From: a virus | DNA: 64,000 bases | Virus record (IMG/VR): IMGVR_UViG_3300008954_000020 | Coordinates: 1 to 64,000 of that record | Direction: 5' to 3' (one strand) | The notes under the pieces: model-generated | Seen by the model: only the letters and a program-made list of their open reading frames with translations | What the model was told of the DNA's origin: nothing | The model's database searches: none | Program-made: the position numbers and the translations under genes | Part shown: piece after piece, positions 32,832-41,392 of the stretch | Layout: every line of letters starts with the position of its first letter | How positions within the stretch are numbered: the stretch's first letter is position 1

Positions 32832-33664
32832 TAAATTTGAATCCAATCTTCGGGGAACATATCTTTCGTATCTTTAGATGGGTCGGTAAACCATTTCGAT
32901 GGATACATCACAATTTTATCTTCATTCTTGTTTAACCATGATGCCCACCAAGCGAAGGTGCTATTAGGAATTATATCATGTTTACAACAAGACATCAAGT
33001 GTAAATAGTCAATATATTTGTGTCCTGCATAAGATTTGTCAACTATAAAGAATCGGTCTTGCCATGTCTTAAAGTTTTCTTTGCACCATTCTATATCATC
33101 TGAGAAAACATAGAAATATGCATTGTCTACTTTTTTGCTGATTTCATCAATACATTTATTAAAGTAGTCCATTCCCAAATTTTCGAAGAGGTTATCTGTT
33201 AGATAATCTGCTCTTCTAACATTAATCATAACTGAATTACAAGAAAGAATTTCTTCTTTCAATTTAAGAGTTTTGGGTTCAACTATATCGGGGAATGTGA
33301 ATTCCTCTCGAATAGAATCGGAAATGTTTTCAAAATACTTGTGTGTTTGCCAATATCCAATAAGAAGATAATCATTCTCACCCGATAGTGTTGCATCCAT
33401 CAACATATCACAAAAATGAAAATATGGTTCTTGTACTGGAATAACATTAGAAGGTGCATTTTCAGTAGTAACCATCTTTTCTTTTAACTTGGGAAAGAGA
33501 TTAAGTTCATAATCTCTAAAAACATGCACAAAACCCGGCGTTCTATTTTCTAGAAACGAAGTGTCTAGTAACATTTCATTATTGTTTTTTTCTTCTAGAC
33601 TTCTGCCCAGTGCATATTGGAACATTTGATTTCCAAGTCCGCCCATTAATCTAACAATTATCAT
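32831..33664 (-). CDS. Family 11 glycosyltransferase (alpha-1,2-fucosyltransferase-like)
   Basis: The 277-residue enzyme opens with IIVRLMGGLGNQMFQYALGR, the GT11 start, and has SVMINVRRADYL, the HxRRxDY-type motif that binds GDP-fucose, then a C-terminal DYLHLMSCCKHDIIPNSTFAWWASWL. It should add fucose or a similar 6-deoxy sugar in alpha-1,2 linkage. No GDP-fucose biosynthesis is seen in the window, so the donor would be made by the host. It overlaps the epimerase stop (ATGA). Confidence 0.9.
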   Translation of the reverse strand: MIIVRLMGGLGNQMFQYALGRSLEEKNNNEMLLDTSFLENRTPGFVHVFRDYELNLFPKLKEKMVTTENAPSNVIPVQEPYFHFCDMLMDATLSGENDYLLIGYWQTHKYFENISDSIREEFTFPDIVEPKTLKLKEEILSCNSVMINVRRADYLTDNLFENLGMDYFNKCIDEISKKVDNAYFYVFSDDIEWCKENFKTWQDRFFIVDKSYAGHKYIDYLHLMSCCKHDIIPNSTFAWWASWLNKNEDKIVMYPSKWFTDPSKDTKDMFPEDWIQI

Positions 33665-34725
33665 GATATCATTTCCCTGACAATCTCTCTAATGTTTTTG
33701 GTTATATTCCAATCAGGATAATCCTTCTTAAACTTATCCAAATTACTGATGTACCAAATATGGTCACCAATTCTATTTTCATCTGAGATGGTATAGTTGT
33801 TCCAATCACTCCCCATTTCTTCGTTGATAATATCAATTACTTCCATCATGGAAACTGAATTTTCTCTTCCGCCTCCCATGTTATAAACTGATGCTGGGAT
33901 TGGGTTTTGATGATAGTGCCAGAAAGCATTTACCATATCCCAAGAGTCAATGTTATCTCTTACTTGTTTTCCTTTGTAACCAAAGACAGTATATGGTTTA
34001 TCGTTCTTCATGCACTTGATTAGATAAGACAAAAATCCGTGAAGTTCTGCACCCGAATGTTTTGAACCTGTCAAACACCCACCACGAAAACAAACCGTGT
34101 TCATATCATGGTATCTACCATATTCCTGAACCATTACATCTGCTGCAACTTTCGATGCACCAAATACAGAATGTTTACAACCATCAATTGACATGTCTTC
34201 ATCTACAGAATAAAGTTCACCTGTCTTTTTATCATATGCTTCGTATCGGGTATCTAATTCTTTAATTTCAAAATCACAATTATAAATTGCATTCGGTCTA
34301 TCACCATACACTTTATTTGTTGATGTGAAAATAAAGGTTGCATCTTTGCAATGTTTCCTTGTCAATTCTAAAAGATTCAAAGTTCCAAGTGCGTTAATAG
34401 TAAAATCTGTAATGGGTTCTTTCACGGCCCAATCATGAGAAGGTTGTGCTGCTGTGTGAATAACACATTCTATATTAGAACCATACTGTTCGAACACCCG
34501 CTCCATAGATACCATATCTCTAATATCAAAATCATATTGTTTATAGTTTTTAATTGTTCCCATGAGATGTTTCAAATTCTTTCTAGTTGAAGCACCATCT
34601 CCAAAAAAGTATGACCTCATATCATTATCGATACCAAGGATGTCATATCCTTTTTTATCGAAGAACAAACAAGATTCAACACCAATCAAACCACAAGACC
34701 CAGTGACTATAACATATTTTTTCAT
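33661..34725 (-). CDS. CDP-paratose 2-epimerase-like SDR enzyme
   Basis: The 354-residue SDR has TGSCGLIG (8-15), FFGDGASTRKNL, HTAAQPSHDWAVKEP, FTSTNKVYGDRPN, KHSVFGASKVAADV and CFRGGCLTGSKHSGAELHGFL, the string of motifs of CDP-paratose (tyvelose) 2-epimerases. A Phe occupies the first position of the usual YxxxK pair (FGASK). The enzymes making CDP-paratose are not in the window, so the true substrate may differ. It is coupled to both neighbours by ATGA overlaps. Confidence 0.8.
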   Translation of the reverse strand: MKKYVIVTGSCGLIGVESCLFFDKKGYDILGIDNDMRSYFFGDGASTRKNLKHLMGTIKNYKQYDFDIRDMVSMERVFEQYGSNIECVIHTAAQPSHDWAVKEPITDFTINALGTLNLLELTRKHCKDATFIFTSTNKVYGDRPNAIYNCDFEIKELDTRYEAYDKKTGELYSVDEDMSIDGCKHSVFGASKVAADVMVQEYGRYHDMNTVCFRGGCLTGSKHSGAELHGFLSYLIKCMKNDKPYTVFGYKGKQVRDNIDSWDMVNAFWHYHQNPIPASVYNMGGGRENSVSMMEVIDIINEEMGSDWNNYTISDENRIGDHIWYISNLDKFKKDYPDWNITKNIREIVREMIS

Positions 34726-35351
34726 ACTGATTCTTTCTTTCTAAAATGTATTTTTGTCCACGGAAGATTTGCCATATCATTTTGATAAAACCAAACCGTT
34801 CCTTCGGGTAAAATAACAGTAAAGTCTTTTTGTATTTCTGCTGTTGCGACATCACAGTGCCACTTTTTATTAACAACCCATTCATGCATTTCTTCTATAC
34901 ATCTTTTTACATATTCTTCACTCATATAAACAACAGCATGAAGTGATGTCATATATGAAATTTTTAAAAAGTTTTCTTTATATTGTTCTATAGTAAGTGG
35001 GTGTGACATTCTGGAAGCCCTTGCATTTGCTTCATTTATTGGCCAAGAAGTAGAACCAAGATATACAGCATCTACTCCATCGGGGACATCTAGAACTTGT
35101 GAACAACTGTCGGTGTATGCGACATCATCTTCTAAAATTAAAAACGGAAGTCCGTTAGCTAGTCCCCTTTCTAATGTTTTGATATGACTCATACCGCAAC
35201 CATAAAAATATGGTTGTGCTTTTATAGCGGAAACTCGTTCATGATTTTTTATATTTAACTCTTCGAAAAGATTTTCCATGTTCTCTTTTCTATCAGTTTT
35301 CTCGTCCAAGTTTATCCAATATGTTTTTAATGTTTGAAGGTCAAGTTTCAT
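34722..35351 (-). CDS. Family 25 glycosyltransferase
   Basis: The 209-residue protein has TYWINLDEKTDRKENM, GCGMSHIKTLERGL and LPFLILEDDVAY, the conserved order of GT25 (LPS glycosyltransferase / LOS type) enzymes, with EDD as the metal site. The ATG at 35351 matches the usual short N-terminus of the family; the longer frame to 35408 would run deep into the upstream gene. It probably adds galactose or a related sugar to a glycan. Confidence 0.82.
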   Translation of the reverse strand: MKLDLQTLKTYWINLDEKTDRKENMENLFEELNIKNHERVSAIKAQPYFYGCGMSHIKTLERGLANGLPFLILEDDVAYTDSCSQVLDVPDGVDAVYLGSTSWPINEANARASRMSHPLTIEQYKENFLKISYMTSLHAVVYMSEEYVKRCIEEMHEWVVNKKWHCDVATAEIQKDFTVILPEGTVWFYQNDMANLPWTKIHFRKKESV

Positions 35352-35997
35352 ATTGCATACCCACTTTACCCCGTTCGGTTTCCGTGCTTCCCCAAAACTG
35401 GTCAGCATATGGTTTAAAAGGCCCTTGGTATGGGTGTAATTTGGTATAATGATTTGGAATAAAATAGAAACTAGGATATATTGCTAGTTTATTATATTTT
35501 AATTCATGAACCGACTGTGTTAAGAATAGTGGGCCCACTGTCTTCCACGCTGTTAACGGGCCACAATGAAGCGCTTCTCCATAAAGATTGTGTACTTTGT
35601 TTACTAGATGCCACATCAATTCGCACCCCTGTACACAACCCAAATAACCAGCAGCAATCAACTGTCCACGAATTAATTCGTTTTCGTAACAACTGAAACT
35701 ATCATTCTCTAAAAGATAATCATCTAAAGGCCTCAAACAAACACAATCTGCATCGAGAAAAAACCCACCAAACTTTTGGAGGATTTCATATCGTGCTATA
35801 TCGCACTTACCATTCCACTCGGGCATGGCATCGTATTGTTGTTGGTTGTGGAGTCCTTTTGGAAAATGTTCTGCTATTGTTTCTTCGTTCCAGAACATAT
35901 AATCCCAATCGGGGTGGGATTCTTTCCATGTATTCATCATTTCAACGGGGGCTTGTTTAGGGCCTACCCATAACTGGTGCATCACTTTTGGTATCAT
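35341..35997 (-). CDS. Glycosyltransferase with DXD motif (GT32-like)
   Basis: The 218-residue protein shows IPKVMHQLWVG at the start and CDIARYEILQKFGGFFLDADCVCL, the DXD-containing sugar-binding region of GT32/Gly_transf_sug enzymes (polysaccharide and mannosyl transfer). It is the first gene of the island when read in the direction of transcription, just after regA. No dedicated promoter was found in the 15-base gap. Confidence 0.82.
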   Translation of the reverse strand: MIPKVMHQLWVGPKQAPVEMMNTWKESHPDWDYMFWNEETIAEHFPKGLHNQQQYDAMPEWNGKCDIARYEILQKFGGFFLDADCVCLRPLDDYLLENDSFSCYENELIRGQLIAAGYLGCVQGCELMWHLVNKVHNLYGEALHCGPLTAWKTVGPLFLTQSVHELKYNKLAIYPSFYFIPNHYTKLHPYQGPFKPYADQFWGSTETERGKVGMQYET

Positions 35998-36012
35998 AAT
36001 ATAAAATCCTAA

Positions 36013-36411
36013 TTATTTGCGGCCGATATGGTATTTAGGTACTAACTCCCATTCATCTTTTTCTTTGTATGAGATGATTTTGATTTGGTTTAATGGTGCA
36101 ATTGGTTCTTCGCAACATTCGGGGTCTACTATTTCTAATAGTTCCCATTCTTCTAAAAGGCCAACTATCGCATTTCGTCTAGCGATATCATTGTCGGCTA
36201 TATCGGTTGGTAAACCATCGAGGGCAAACAGTTCTTTAAAATGAACGATATAATATTTGCCCTTTTTGTGCAGGATGTGGCAACTTTGATATAATTTTTG
36301 TTCTTTTCGGGAGGAAACGCCAATGCGTGTTAAGGTTTCTCTCACCTTTAAAAAATCTTCATCTTGCGCTAATTCTATTTCTACTAAGTCATCTATTGAT
36401 ATTGTACTCAT
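36013..36411 (-). CDS. regA: Translational repressor RegA
   Basis: The 132-residue protein closely follows T4 RegA: DFLKVRETLTRIGVSSRKEQKLYQ, CHILHKKGKYYIVHFKE, and the C-terminal KDEWELVPKYHIGRK all have near-identical T4 counterparts. (Longer strings are cited here as landmarks around residues 19-42.) RegA binds start regions of early phage messages and shuts off their translation. It follows gp62 as in T4. GGAAG and GAGA precede the ATG. Confidence 0.96.
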   Translation of the reverse strand: MSTISIDDLVEIELAQDEDFLKVRETLTRIGVSSRKEQKLYQSCHILHKKGKYYIVHFKELFALDGLPTDIADNDIARRNAIVGLLEEWELLEIVDPECCEEPIAPLNQIKIISYKEKDEWELVPKYHIGRK

Positions 36412-36453
36412 GATTTATCTCTTCTTCCATGATTAATGTTCAAACACTTCCCT

Positions 36454-36837
36454 TTATTTAGGGTTTTCAGTACTTGACCACAGTTTACGAAGAGATATGA
36501 TGTTTTCTTTTGTCATTAACTTTTTATATTCCCGAGCCCTTCGGGTGTTTATGTTATAGTGTTGTTTTATTAATTCAACATCGGGGTCGTTTTCTATCTT
36601 AAACCACTTACTAAATCTTCTTCTTGACCGTGTAGAGTTTAAAAGATAATCATATTGAACCTTGTTGTCCAAGTGACTGGACATATTCATTTCATTTGAT
36701 TGCATAATGGTGTCTGGGAAATAAGACAAACATCGATTTATTACAAAGGGTGTATATAATCGTTCTGCTTCTGGACAGTTGTCCAAAGCGTTCTTCTTGG
36801 TAGAATTAATCGAATTAAGAAAATCGCCAAGTTTCAT
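36454..36837 (-). CDS. 62: Clamp loader small subunit gp62
   Basis: The 127-residue protein resembles gp62 in TPFVINRCLSYFPDTIM, NEMNMSSHLDNKVQYDYLLN and RRRFSKWFK. With gp44 it loads the gp45 clamp. T4 gp62 is 187 residues, so this is a compact form. The start overlaps the upstream unknown gene (ATGA) and regA follows directly. In T4 the gene lies next to gp44; here two extra genes separate them. Confidence 0.9.
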   Translation of the reverse strand: MKLGDFLNSINSTKKNALDNCPEAERLYTPFVINRCLSYFPDTIMQSNEMNMSSHLDNKVQYDYLLNSTRSRRRFSKWFKIENDPDVELIKQHYNINTRRAREYKKLMTKENIISLRKLWSSTENPK

Positions 36838-37940
36838 CGGATAATATCAATCTCATCCATCTTATTTGCATCCCAAATTTCCATTTCGGTACGCAATCTG
36901 CCATCTGCAATTAAATTATTGTATCGATTGGTTGCTTTATTCTTCCACCACCCAATCAAATTATCAAAAGAATATCGGTCGTAATTCTCTTTCTTGATTA
37001 ATTTATCATCCTTACCAAGAATATAATCTACGGCATTAGCAAAACCATAATCGGTAGTATATGCTCTCTTCTTTGTTGTCAGTCCTTGGGCATGTTTTAG
37101 AAATCCAACGAACTCATCGTAGTCATCTGTTCTTCCTGATTCCTTCAAACTTGCCTTAACGATGGATATCATCTTAGTTTGTGTTTTAAGTTTTCTACTC
37201 GATGCTTCTTTATGAATTAGGGGCCCGTCATTCTTTTCGGTAAAGAACTTATTCAGTTCTTTGTAAATCTCGTCTGACATTGTAAGTAAAAATTTACTTT
37301 CTGTATTTCCACGATAACGAATAAATGGTTTCAACCCATCATATTGACTCGATGGTTTAATACTGCCGTAAAGAGATGTAGTTTCAAACATACAAATATC
37401 ACTGTTCCACTTTTCATTCATCTTCTTTCGAACTTCGTGACTACAACAAATCAAAGACAGAAGTTTACCACCAAGATAATTGAAACCAAATGGTTGCGTT
37501 GGCACAATAACAAATCCCATGATAATATGTTTATTTACTTTATCGAGTGGAGGAACTTCTCCAAACAAAACATTTCTTGGTTTGGAATTGATTGTCGGAG
37601 AACCCAATCGAATAAATCCAACATACTTTCCTGTGTTGGATTCTCTAACAGCAATCGGTAGACTTTTGCCTGGATTGATATCGTTGGAGTGAGATGAAAT
37701 GTGTTCAAGATAATTATCCCATTGATTATATGGTAGGTCAACCAATTCAAAATTCATATCTTCGGGAGACATAGAAAAATCTGAAAACAAATCATCATCG
37801 ATTGAAAATAGACTCATCGGTAATTTGTCGAGTCTTTGCTTCTTTCTCTCACGAAAGTAAGTATCGATTCGGTCAAAACTGCCGTAATATCCATTCAGTC
37901 GATTAACAACATAATCTAAATCTTTTCCTTCAAGAATCAT
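36834..37940 (-). CDS. Unknown 368-residue protein between clamp loader genes, DUF4338-like segment
   Basis: The middle of the protein (AVRESNTGKYVGFIRLGSP, then a hydrophobic strand HIIMGFVIVPTQ, GGKLLSLICCS and CMFETTSLYG) has the order of motifs I associate with DUF4338/DruA-like proteins, but the resemblance is weak. The C-terminus is a charged helical region (YGFANAVDYILGKD, FDNLIGWWKNKATNRY). It is coupled by ATGA overlaps to both the GroES-like gene and gp62, so it is expressed with the replisome. The function is unknown. Confidence 0.6.
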   Translation of the reverse strand: MILEGKDLDYVVNRLNGYYGSFDRIDTYFRERKKQRLDKLPMSLFSIDDDLFSDFSMSPEDMNFELVDLPYNQWDNYLEHISSHSNDINPGKSLPIAVRESNTGKYVGFIRLGSPTINSKPRNVLFGEVPPLDKVNKHIIMGFVIVPTQPFGFNYLGGKLLSLICCSHEVRKKMNEKWNSDICMFETTSLYGSIKPSSQYDGLKPFIRYRGNTESKFLLTMSDEIYKELNKFFTEKNDGPLIHKEASSRKLKTQTKMISIVKASLKESGRTDDYDEFVGFLKHAQGLTTKKRAYTTDYGFANAVDYILGKDDKLIKKENYDRYSFDNLIGWWKNKATNRYNNLIADGRLRTEMEIWDANKMDEIDIIR

Positions 37941-38230
37941 CCGAATTTAACATCTTTACCTATAACAGCAACTATTTTTTCGATATCAACAATCATATAA
38001 TCCTCCACAGACCACCACACTGCTTGCTTGATTATTACTCTATCGCCTACTGTAAACGGCGGTTCGGGCATTTCTATACCTTTGCTATTTATGGGTGGTG
38101 GGCCAATGGCCGCTACAACACCTGTGGTATATTTCGGGCCTCTCTTTTGTTGATATATAATCAATCCTTCGTGAGTTCGAAATTCATCTTCCTTGATGGC
38201 AACTTTGCCGGCATACGGAATAAATTTCAT
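37937..38230 (-). CDS. GroES-like co-chaperonin
   Basis: The 97-residue protein follows the GroES fold order: IPYAGKVAIKEDEFRTHEGL (first strand and mobile-loop region), GPKYTTGVVAAIGPPP (roof hairpin), FTVGDRVIIKQ and a C-terminal strand DIEKIVAVIG. It should cap host GroEL to fold phage proteins, as T4 gp31 does for the capsid protein gp23. T4 gp31 is 111 residues and GroES 97. The gene overlaps gp44 and the next gene (ATGA both), an unusual place for a co-chaperonin. Confidence 0.82.
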   Translation of the reverse strand: MKFIPYAGKVAIKEDEFRTHEGLIIYQQKRGPKYTTGVVAAIGPPPINSKGIEMPEPPFTVGDRVIIKQAVWWSVEDYMIVDIEKIVAVIGKDVKFG

Positions 38231-39171
38231 TTGAATTCACACTCCATCATTAATTGAACTAAACATGCAGTAATATTAATCTCAGGGTCGGCAACAAATG
38301 CAGCCTTATACTGATAATCTCCGAGAATCAAGATGGCCATCGGAATGGTTTTTGATTCAAGGTGGTCGTATAATCCATCATATATGGTTCGAAAGATTTT
38401 TGTTTGGTCATTGTCGATATTATCAACAACCCACTTACGAACTTCATTAAAGTTTTTTGTCTTCATATTATCCATTAAAGAATCAATACGAAGGTCGCCT
38501 GTGGAAGAAAGAATACCAACATCGATTTTTCCTGAAACAGAATATCGTTGAAGTTCATTAAGAACCCTACGAAAATCGGGAAAGTGTTTCATGATTAATT
38601 CTGCAAGAACCTTGTCGTTGTATTCGATATTTTCAGTTTCTAAAATTAACTTACATCTATCAAAAACCTGTTCTGCAAGAACCTTTTTCTCTTTGCCGGG
38701 AATACGAAATTCTACAGTTGTACATCGTGAATGTAAAGGTTCGATGATTCTATTTTTAAAATTGCATGTTAGAATAAATCGACAGTTCGATGAGAACTCT
38801 TCAATAAATCCACGAAGTGCGGGTTGGGTTGACTGTGCATTTGAATAATCAAATTCATCAAGGATGACTACTTTTTGTCCACCAGCAATTGAAACCGTAC
38901 TTGCAAAGTTTCGAATCTTTGTTCGAAGGGTATCAATATTACCATCCTCGGAACAGTTAATTAGAATATAATCTAACTCAAGTTCATGACACAGTGCTCG
39001 AGCCACTGTTGTCTTTCCACATCCTGCACCGCCCGACAAGAGAAGATTTTGCATCTCTCCTGAATTAATAATTTCTTGAAATGTTTCTTTAATAGAATAA
39101 GATAGAATGCAATCTTTGACTCTTTGAGGACGATATTTTTCGACCCACAAAGTGTTTTCAATAGTTTTCAT
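38227..39171 (-). CDS. 44: Clamp loader large subunit gp44 (AAA+ ATPase)
   Basis: The 314-residue protein has WVEKYRPQRVKDCIL (N-terminal box), LSGGAGCGKTTVAR (Walker A), VVILDEFDYSN (Walker B), ILTCNFKNRI (sensor 1) and EPLHSRCTTVEF with the SRC arginine finger. It forms the gp44/62 loader that opens the gp45 ring. The ATG at 39171 is set by GGAGA five bases upstream; an in-frame start at 39207 lies inside gp45. Confidence 0.96.
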   Translation of the reverse strand: MKTIENTLWVEKYRPQRVKDCILSYSIKETFQEIINSGEMQNLLLSGGAGCGKTTVARALCHELELDYILINCSEDGNIDTLRTKIRNFASTVSIAGGQKVVILDEFDYSNAQSTQPALRGFIEEFSSNCRFILTCNFKNRIIEPLHSRCTTVEFRIPGKEKKVLAEQVFDRCKLILETENIEYNDKVLAELIMKHFPDFRRVLNELQRYSVSGKIDVGILSSTGDLRIDSLMDNMKTKNFNEVRKWVVDNIDNDQTKIFRTIYDGLYDHLESKTIPMAILILGDYQYKAAFVADPEINITACLVQLMMECEFK

Positions 39172-39172
39172 A

Positions 39173-39865
39173 TTATTCTCCGTAGTGAGAATCAGATTCC
39201 ATAGCAATATAATACTTCAAATCGATTGATTTGTGATTAAATTGTGATACAATCTTTTCTGTGATACTTACATCATAATCGCCGGGAAGGATTTTAAGAT
39301 TTTCTACCTTGAAGTAAAATTCGAAATCCTCACTTGTTCCAAGTTCGCCCAAATCAATAGAGTAACTATTACTGCCACGGTCAGCCTTATCCAGAGCAAC
39401 AAGTTGTAAAACCTCGCCGTCATTTCGGACACAGATATCAGGAACCTGAAGAACTGCAGCCGCCTTTTGGATTTCATTGAATTGTTTTTGAGTTAATTCA
39501 AAAGAAACAACAGGTTCCGGCATATTAAGTTCTTTTGTTGCTGACAACAAAAGCGATGGGTCAGAATAATGATATCGAACAGATGCACCACCGCTTTCAC
39601 TGATGGTCACATACTTTTCTTCAAACATCAATTCGGGATTATTAAATAATGAAATAGTTCCAAGGAACTTGTTCAAATCCCAAACGCCAAACGGAATATC
39701 AAAATCTTCAGACACAGTTGCTTCTGCCATGATATTTTTCATGGGAGATAATGTCTTGATTGTATTTCCTGTTTCGACCAGAAGGTTCGTATTAATTGTT
39801 GCAAAGTTTTTGAGAATGTCGAATGTATTTCGACTCAATTTCACTGTATTCATAGTTGTAGTCAT
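39173..39865 (-). CDS. 45: Sliding clamp gp45
   Basis: The 230-residue protein (T4: 228) forms the trimeric ring that tethers gp43 and, with gp55, activates late promoters. T4-like landmarks are KLSRNTFDILKNFATINTNL (5-28 region), DIPFGVWDLNKFLGTISLF, VSFELTQKQFNEIQKAA and ISLDLGELG-like strands toward the end. The start follows immediately after the TGA of the 76-residue gene. Three proteins in the window have C-terminal tails that could dock in its subunit groove. Confidence 0.94.
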   Translation of the reverse strand: MTTTMNTVKLSRNTFDILKNFATINTNLLVETGNTIKTLSPMKNIMAEATVSEDFDIPFGVWDLNKFLGTISLFNNPELMFEEKYVTISESGGASVRYHYSDPSLLLSATKELNMPEPVVSFELTQKQFNEIQKAAAVLQVPDICVRNDGEVLQLVALDKADRGSNSYSIDLGELGTSEDFEFYFKVENLKILPGDYDVSITEKIVSQFNHKSIDLKYYIAMESDSHYGE

Positions 39866-40096
39866 TCACCAATCCTTATCTAAGGTGTCTCCATACCAAT
39901 CGTTTATATCATCGAGGTCTTTGGAACTACGCAAGTTGTTTCCATAGTCCTTAAAATCTCGAAGTATATGTTTAGTGTCCTTCCGCTTTCTTCGGGACTT
40001 ACTTTTCTTTTGACTACGAGCCGAACTAATATCATAATAATCTTCGTACTCGTTGTGTGTTTCTTTTTTGTTTTTCTTACTCATCTCAAATATCAC
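39866..40096 (-). CDS. Small charged protein leading the clamp operon
   Basis: The product is lysine/arginine- and aspartate-rich (SARSQKKSKSRRKRKDTKHI, then DLDDINDWYGDTL). Two starts are possible: GTG at 40096, exactly six bases after the -10 element, which would be leaderless (76 residues), or ATG at 40084 (72 residues) with a twelve-base leader and no strong Shine-Dalgarno. No family is recognised. It is translated just before gp45. Confidence 0.65.
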   Translation of the reverse strand: MIFEMSKKNKKETHNEYEDYYDISSARSQKKSKSRRKRKDTKHILRDFKDYGNNLRSSKDLDDINDWYGDTLDKDW

Positions 40097-40102
40097 GCAT
40101 GT

Positions 40103-40130
40103 ATTTTACCACAAATACACAAGATGTCAA
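40103..40130 (-). promoter_or_regulatory. Early sigma70-type promoter of the clamp operon
   Basis: TTGACA (40130-40125), a 16-base spacer ending in TGTGG, and TAAAAT (40108-40103). TGG before the -10 gives an extended -10. The spacer is similar to that of the uvsY promoter. Confidence 0.75.
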
Positions 40131-40157
40131 GTGTATTATTTTGTATTTGTGTGGGCA

Positions 40158-40991
40158 TCAAACAAACTCCTGAATGTTTTCCATAAGGTTCCGCAATCGT
40201 TTTTCAATAAAGTAAGAAAGGATTTTACTTCCATCAGTTTCGGTAGTTTTATTGAACTGAGAGAGTACTTCTTCTTCTATGTAGGAGGGAATCATATTAA
40301 GATTAATCATCCTATTATTTCTATCATAGTTTCTATTTTCTGTCCACTTATGTAATTCTTCTCGAATCATTTCTGCCTTTTTATTTCCACATCCCGTTTG
40401 TCGTTTTCCTTCTGTCACGAACACATCATCATCTGAAAGGATGTTGGGTATACCATCTGATGCATCACCCTTTATGATATGGTCTACAAGAAATCGTTCG
40501 GGGTCACTACAAACCAAAAACGATTTCTTCAACGGACTGTATTGTTTAACATTAGGATATCGCTGTAATTGTTGAAAATCTTTGTCGTTTGAAACGATAA
40601 CAATATTTTCTTGCAGATGATATTGTTTTGCAAGGATACCAATAATGTCATCTGCTTCTGCTCTGTCCACTGTGATGTTTTTGAATGGAAATATTTCTTC
40701 TACTTCTTCACGAATCGTATTCAAACATTTATAAATTACATTCCAGTCAAACTTAGATTCTTTTTGGTCTTTCCTGCGACTAGCTTTATAGTGTGGGAAT
40801 ATATCTCTTCGCCAACAATGCGGAGAGTCGTTTGCAATTACAAGTTCGCCATACTTATTCTTGAATTTATTTCGATACATTCGATATGTGTTCAATACTA
40901 AATGCCTAAGAATATCTTCATCAACTTCTCCATTACGAATGGTTGTAAAAATAGCTGCTAAAATAATTTGGTTGTTATCAATAATAATCAT
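40158..40991 (-). CDS. rnh: RNase H / 5'-3' exonuclease (FEN-like), T4 rnh type
   Basis: The 277-residue nuclease removes RNA primers from the lagging strand. IIIDNNQIILA (first Asp), the DSPHCWRRDIFPHYKASRR region with the conserved basic residues, DRAEADDIIGILA and SNDKDFQQL, and the helix-hairpin zone GDASDGIPN with DDDVF, supply the acidic metal sites of the family. It is slightly shorter than T4 RNase H (305). The ATG overlaps the preceding basic gene (ATGA). Confidence 0.93.
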   Translation of the reverse strand: MIIIDNNQIILAAIFTTIRNGEVDEDILRHLVLNTYRMYRNKFKNKYGELVIANDSPHCWRRDIFPHYKASRRKDQKESKFDWNVIYKCLNTIREEVEEIFPFKNITVDRAEADDIIGILAKQYHLQENIVIVSNDKDFQQLQRYPNVKQYSPLKKSFLVCSDPERFLVDHIIKGDASDGIPNILSDDDVFVTEGKRQTGCGNKKAEMIREELHKWTENRNYDRNNRMINLNMIPSYIEEEVLSQFNKTTETDGSKILSYFIEKRLRNLMENIQEFV

Positions 40992-41392
40992 TTCTTTTTC
41001 TTCTTTAGTTTTTTCTTGCCTCGTTGAACAGCATCATGAAAACATTTTAGTTTTTGGTCTGCGTGGCTTCGCATCCAATTGCGGTCTTCTTTGTTGCCAT
41101 TCGATTGCATCCAAAAAGCCAGTTCTATTAGAAATTCACTTCCTTCAACATATTTTCCATTAAAGAAAACTCGTACCCGAAGGTCTTTCCCCCGTTCAAA
41201 AAATGGATAGTCTTCTTTGGGTGCTAGTTTATATGTACGAATTGAAAATTTCGAAGAGATAATTTCCAGACCGGCTTTCATATACTTCTCGTAAGATAAT
41301 GATGTCTTAGGAGAAACTCCACTCGTCCACTCTCGTTCAACCTTTTTTGATTGAACTTTCTTTTTGGTCTTTTTCTTGGTTTTGTTTTTCAT
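40988..41392 (-). CDS. Unknown basic protein between gp46 and rnh
   Basis: The 134-residue protein has lysine-rich ends (MKNKTKKKTKKKVQSKK and RGKKKLKKKKK) around an ordered middle (LSYEKYMKAGLEIISSKFS, RVRVFFNGKYVEGSEFLIELAFW). It is coupled to gp46 upstream and rnh downstream (ATGA both). It probably binds nucleic acid, judged from charge; I do not recognise a domain. Confidence 0.7.
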   Translation of the reverse strand: MKNKTKKKTKKKVQSKKVEREWTSGVSPKTSLSYEKYMKAGLEIISSKFSIRTYKLAPKEDYPFFERGKDLRVRVFFNGKYVEGSEFLIELAFWMQSNGNKEDRNWMRSHADQKLKCFHDAVQRGKKKLKKKKK

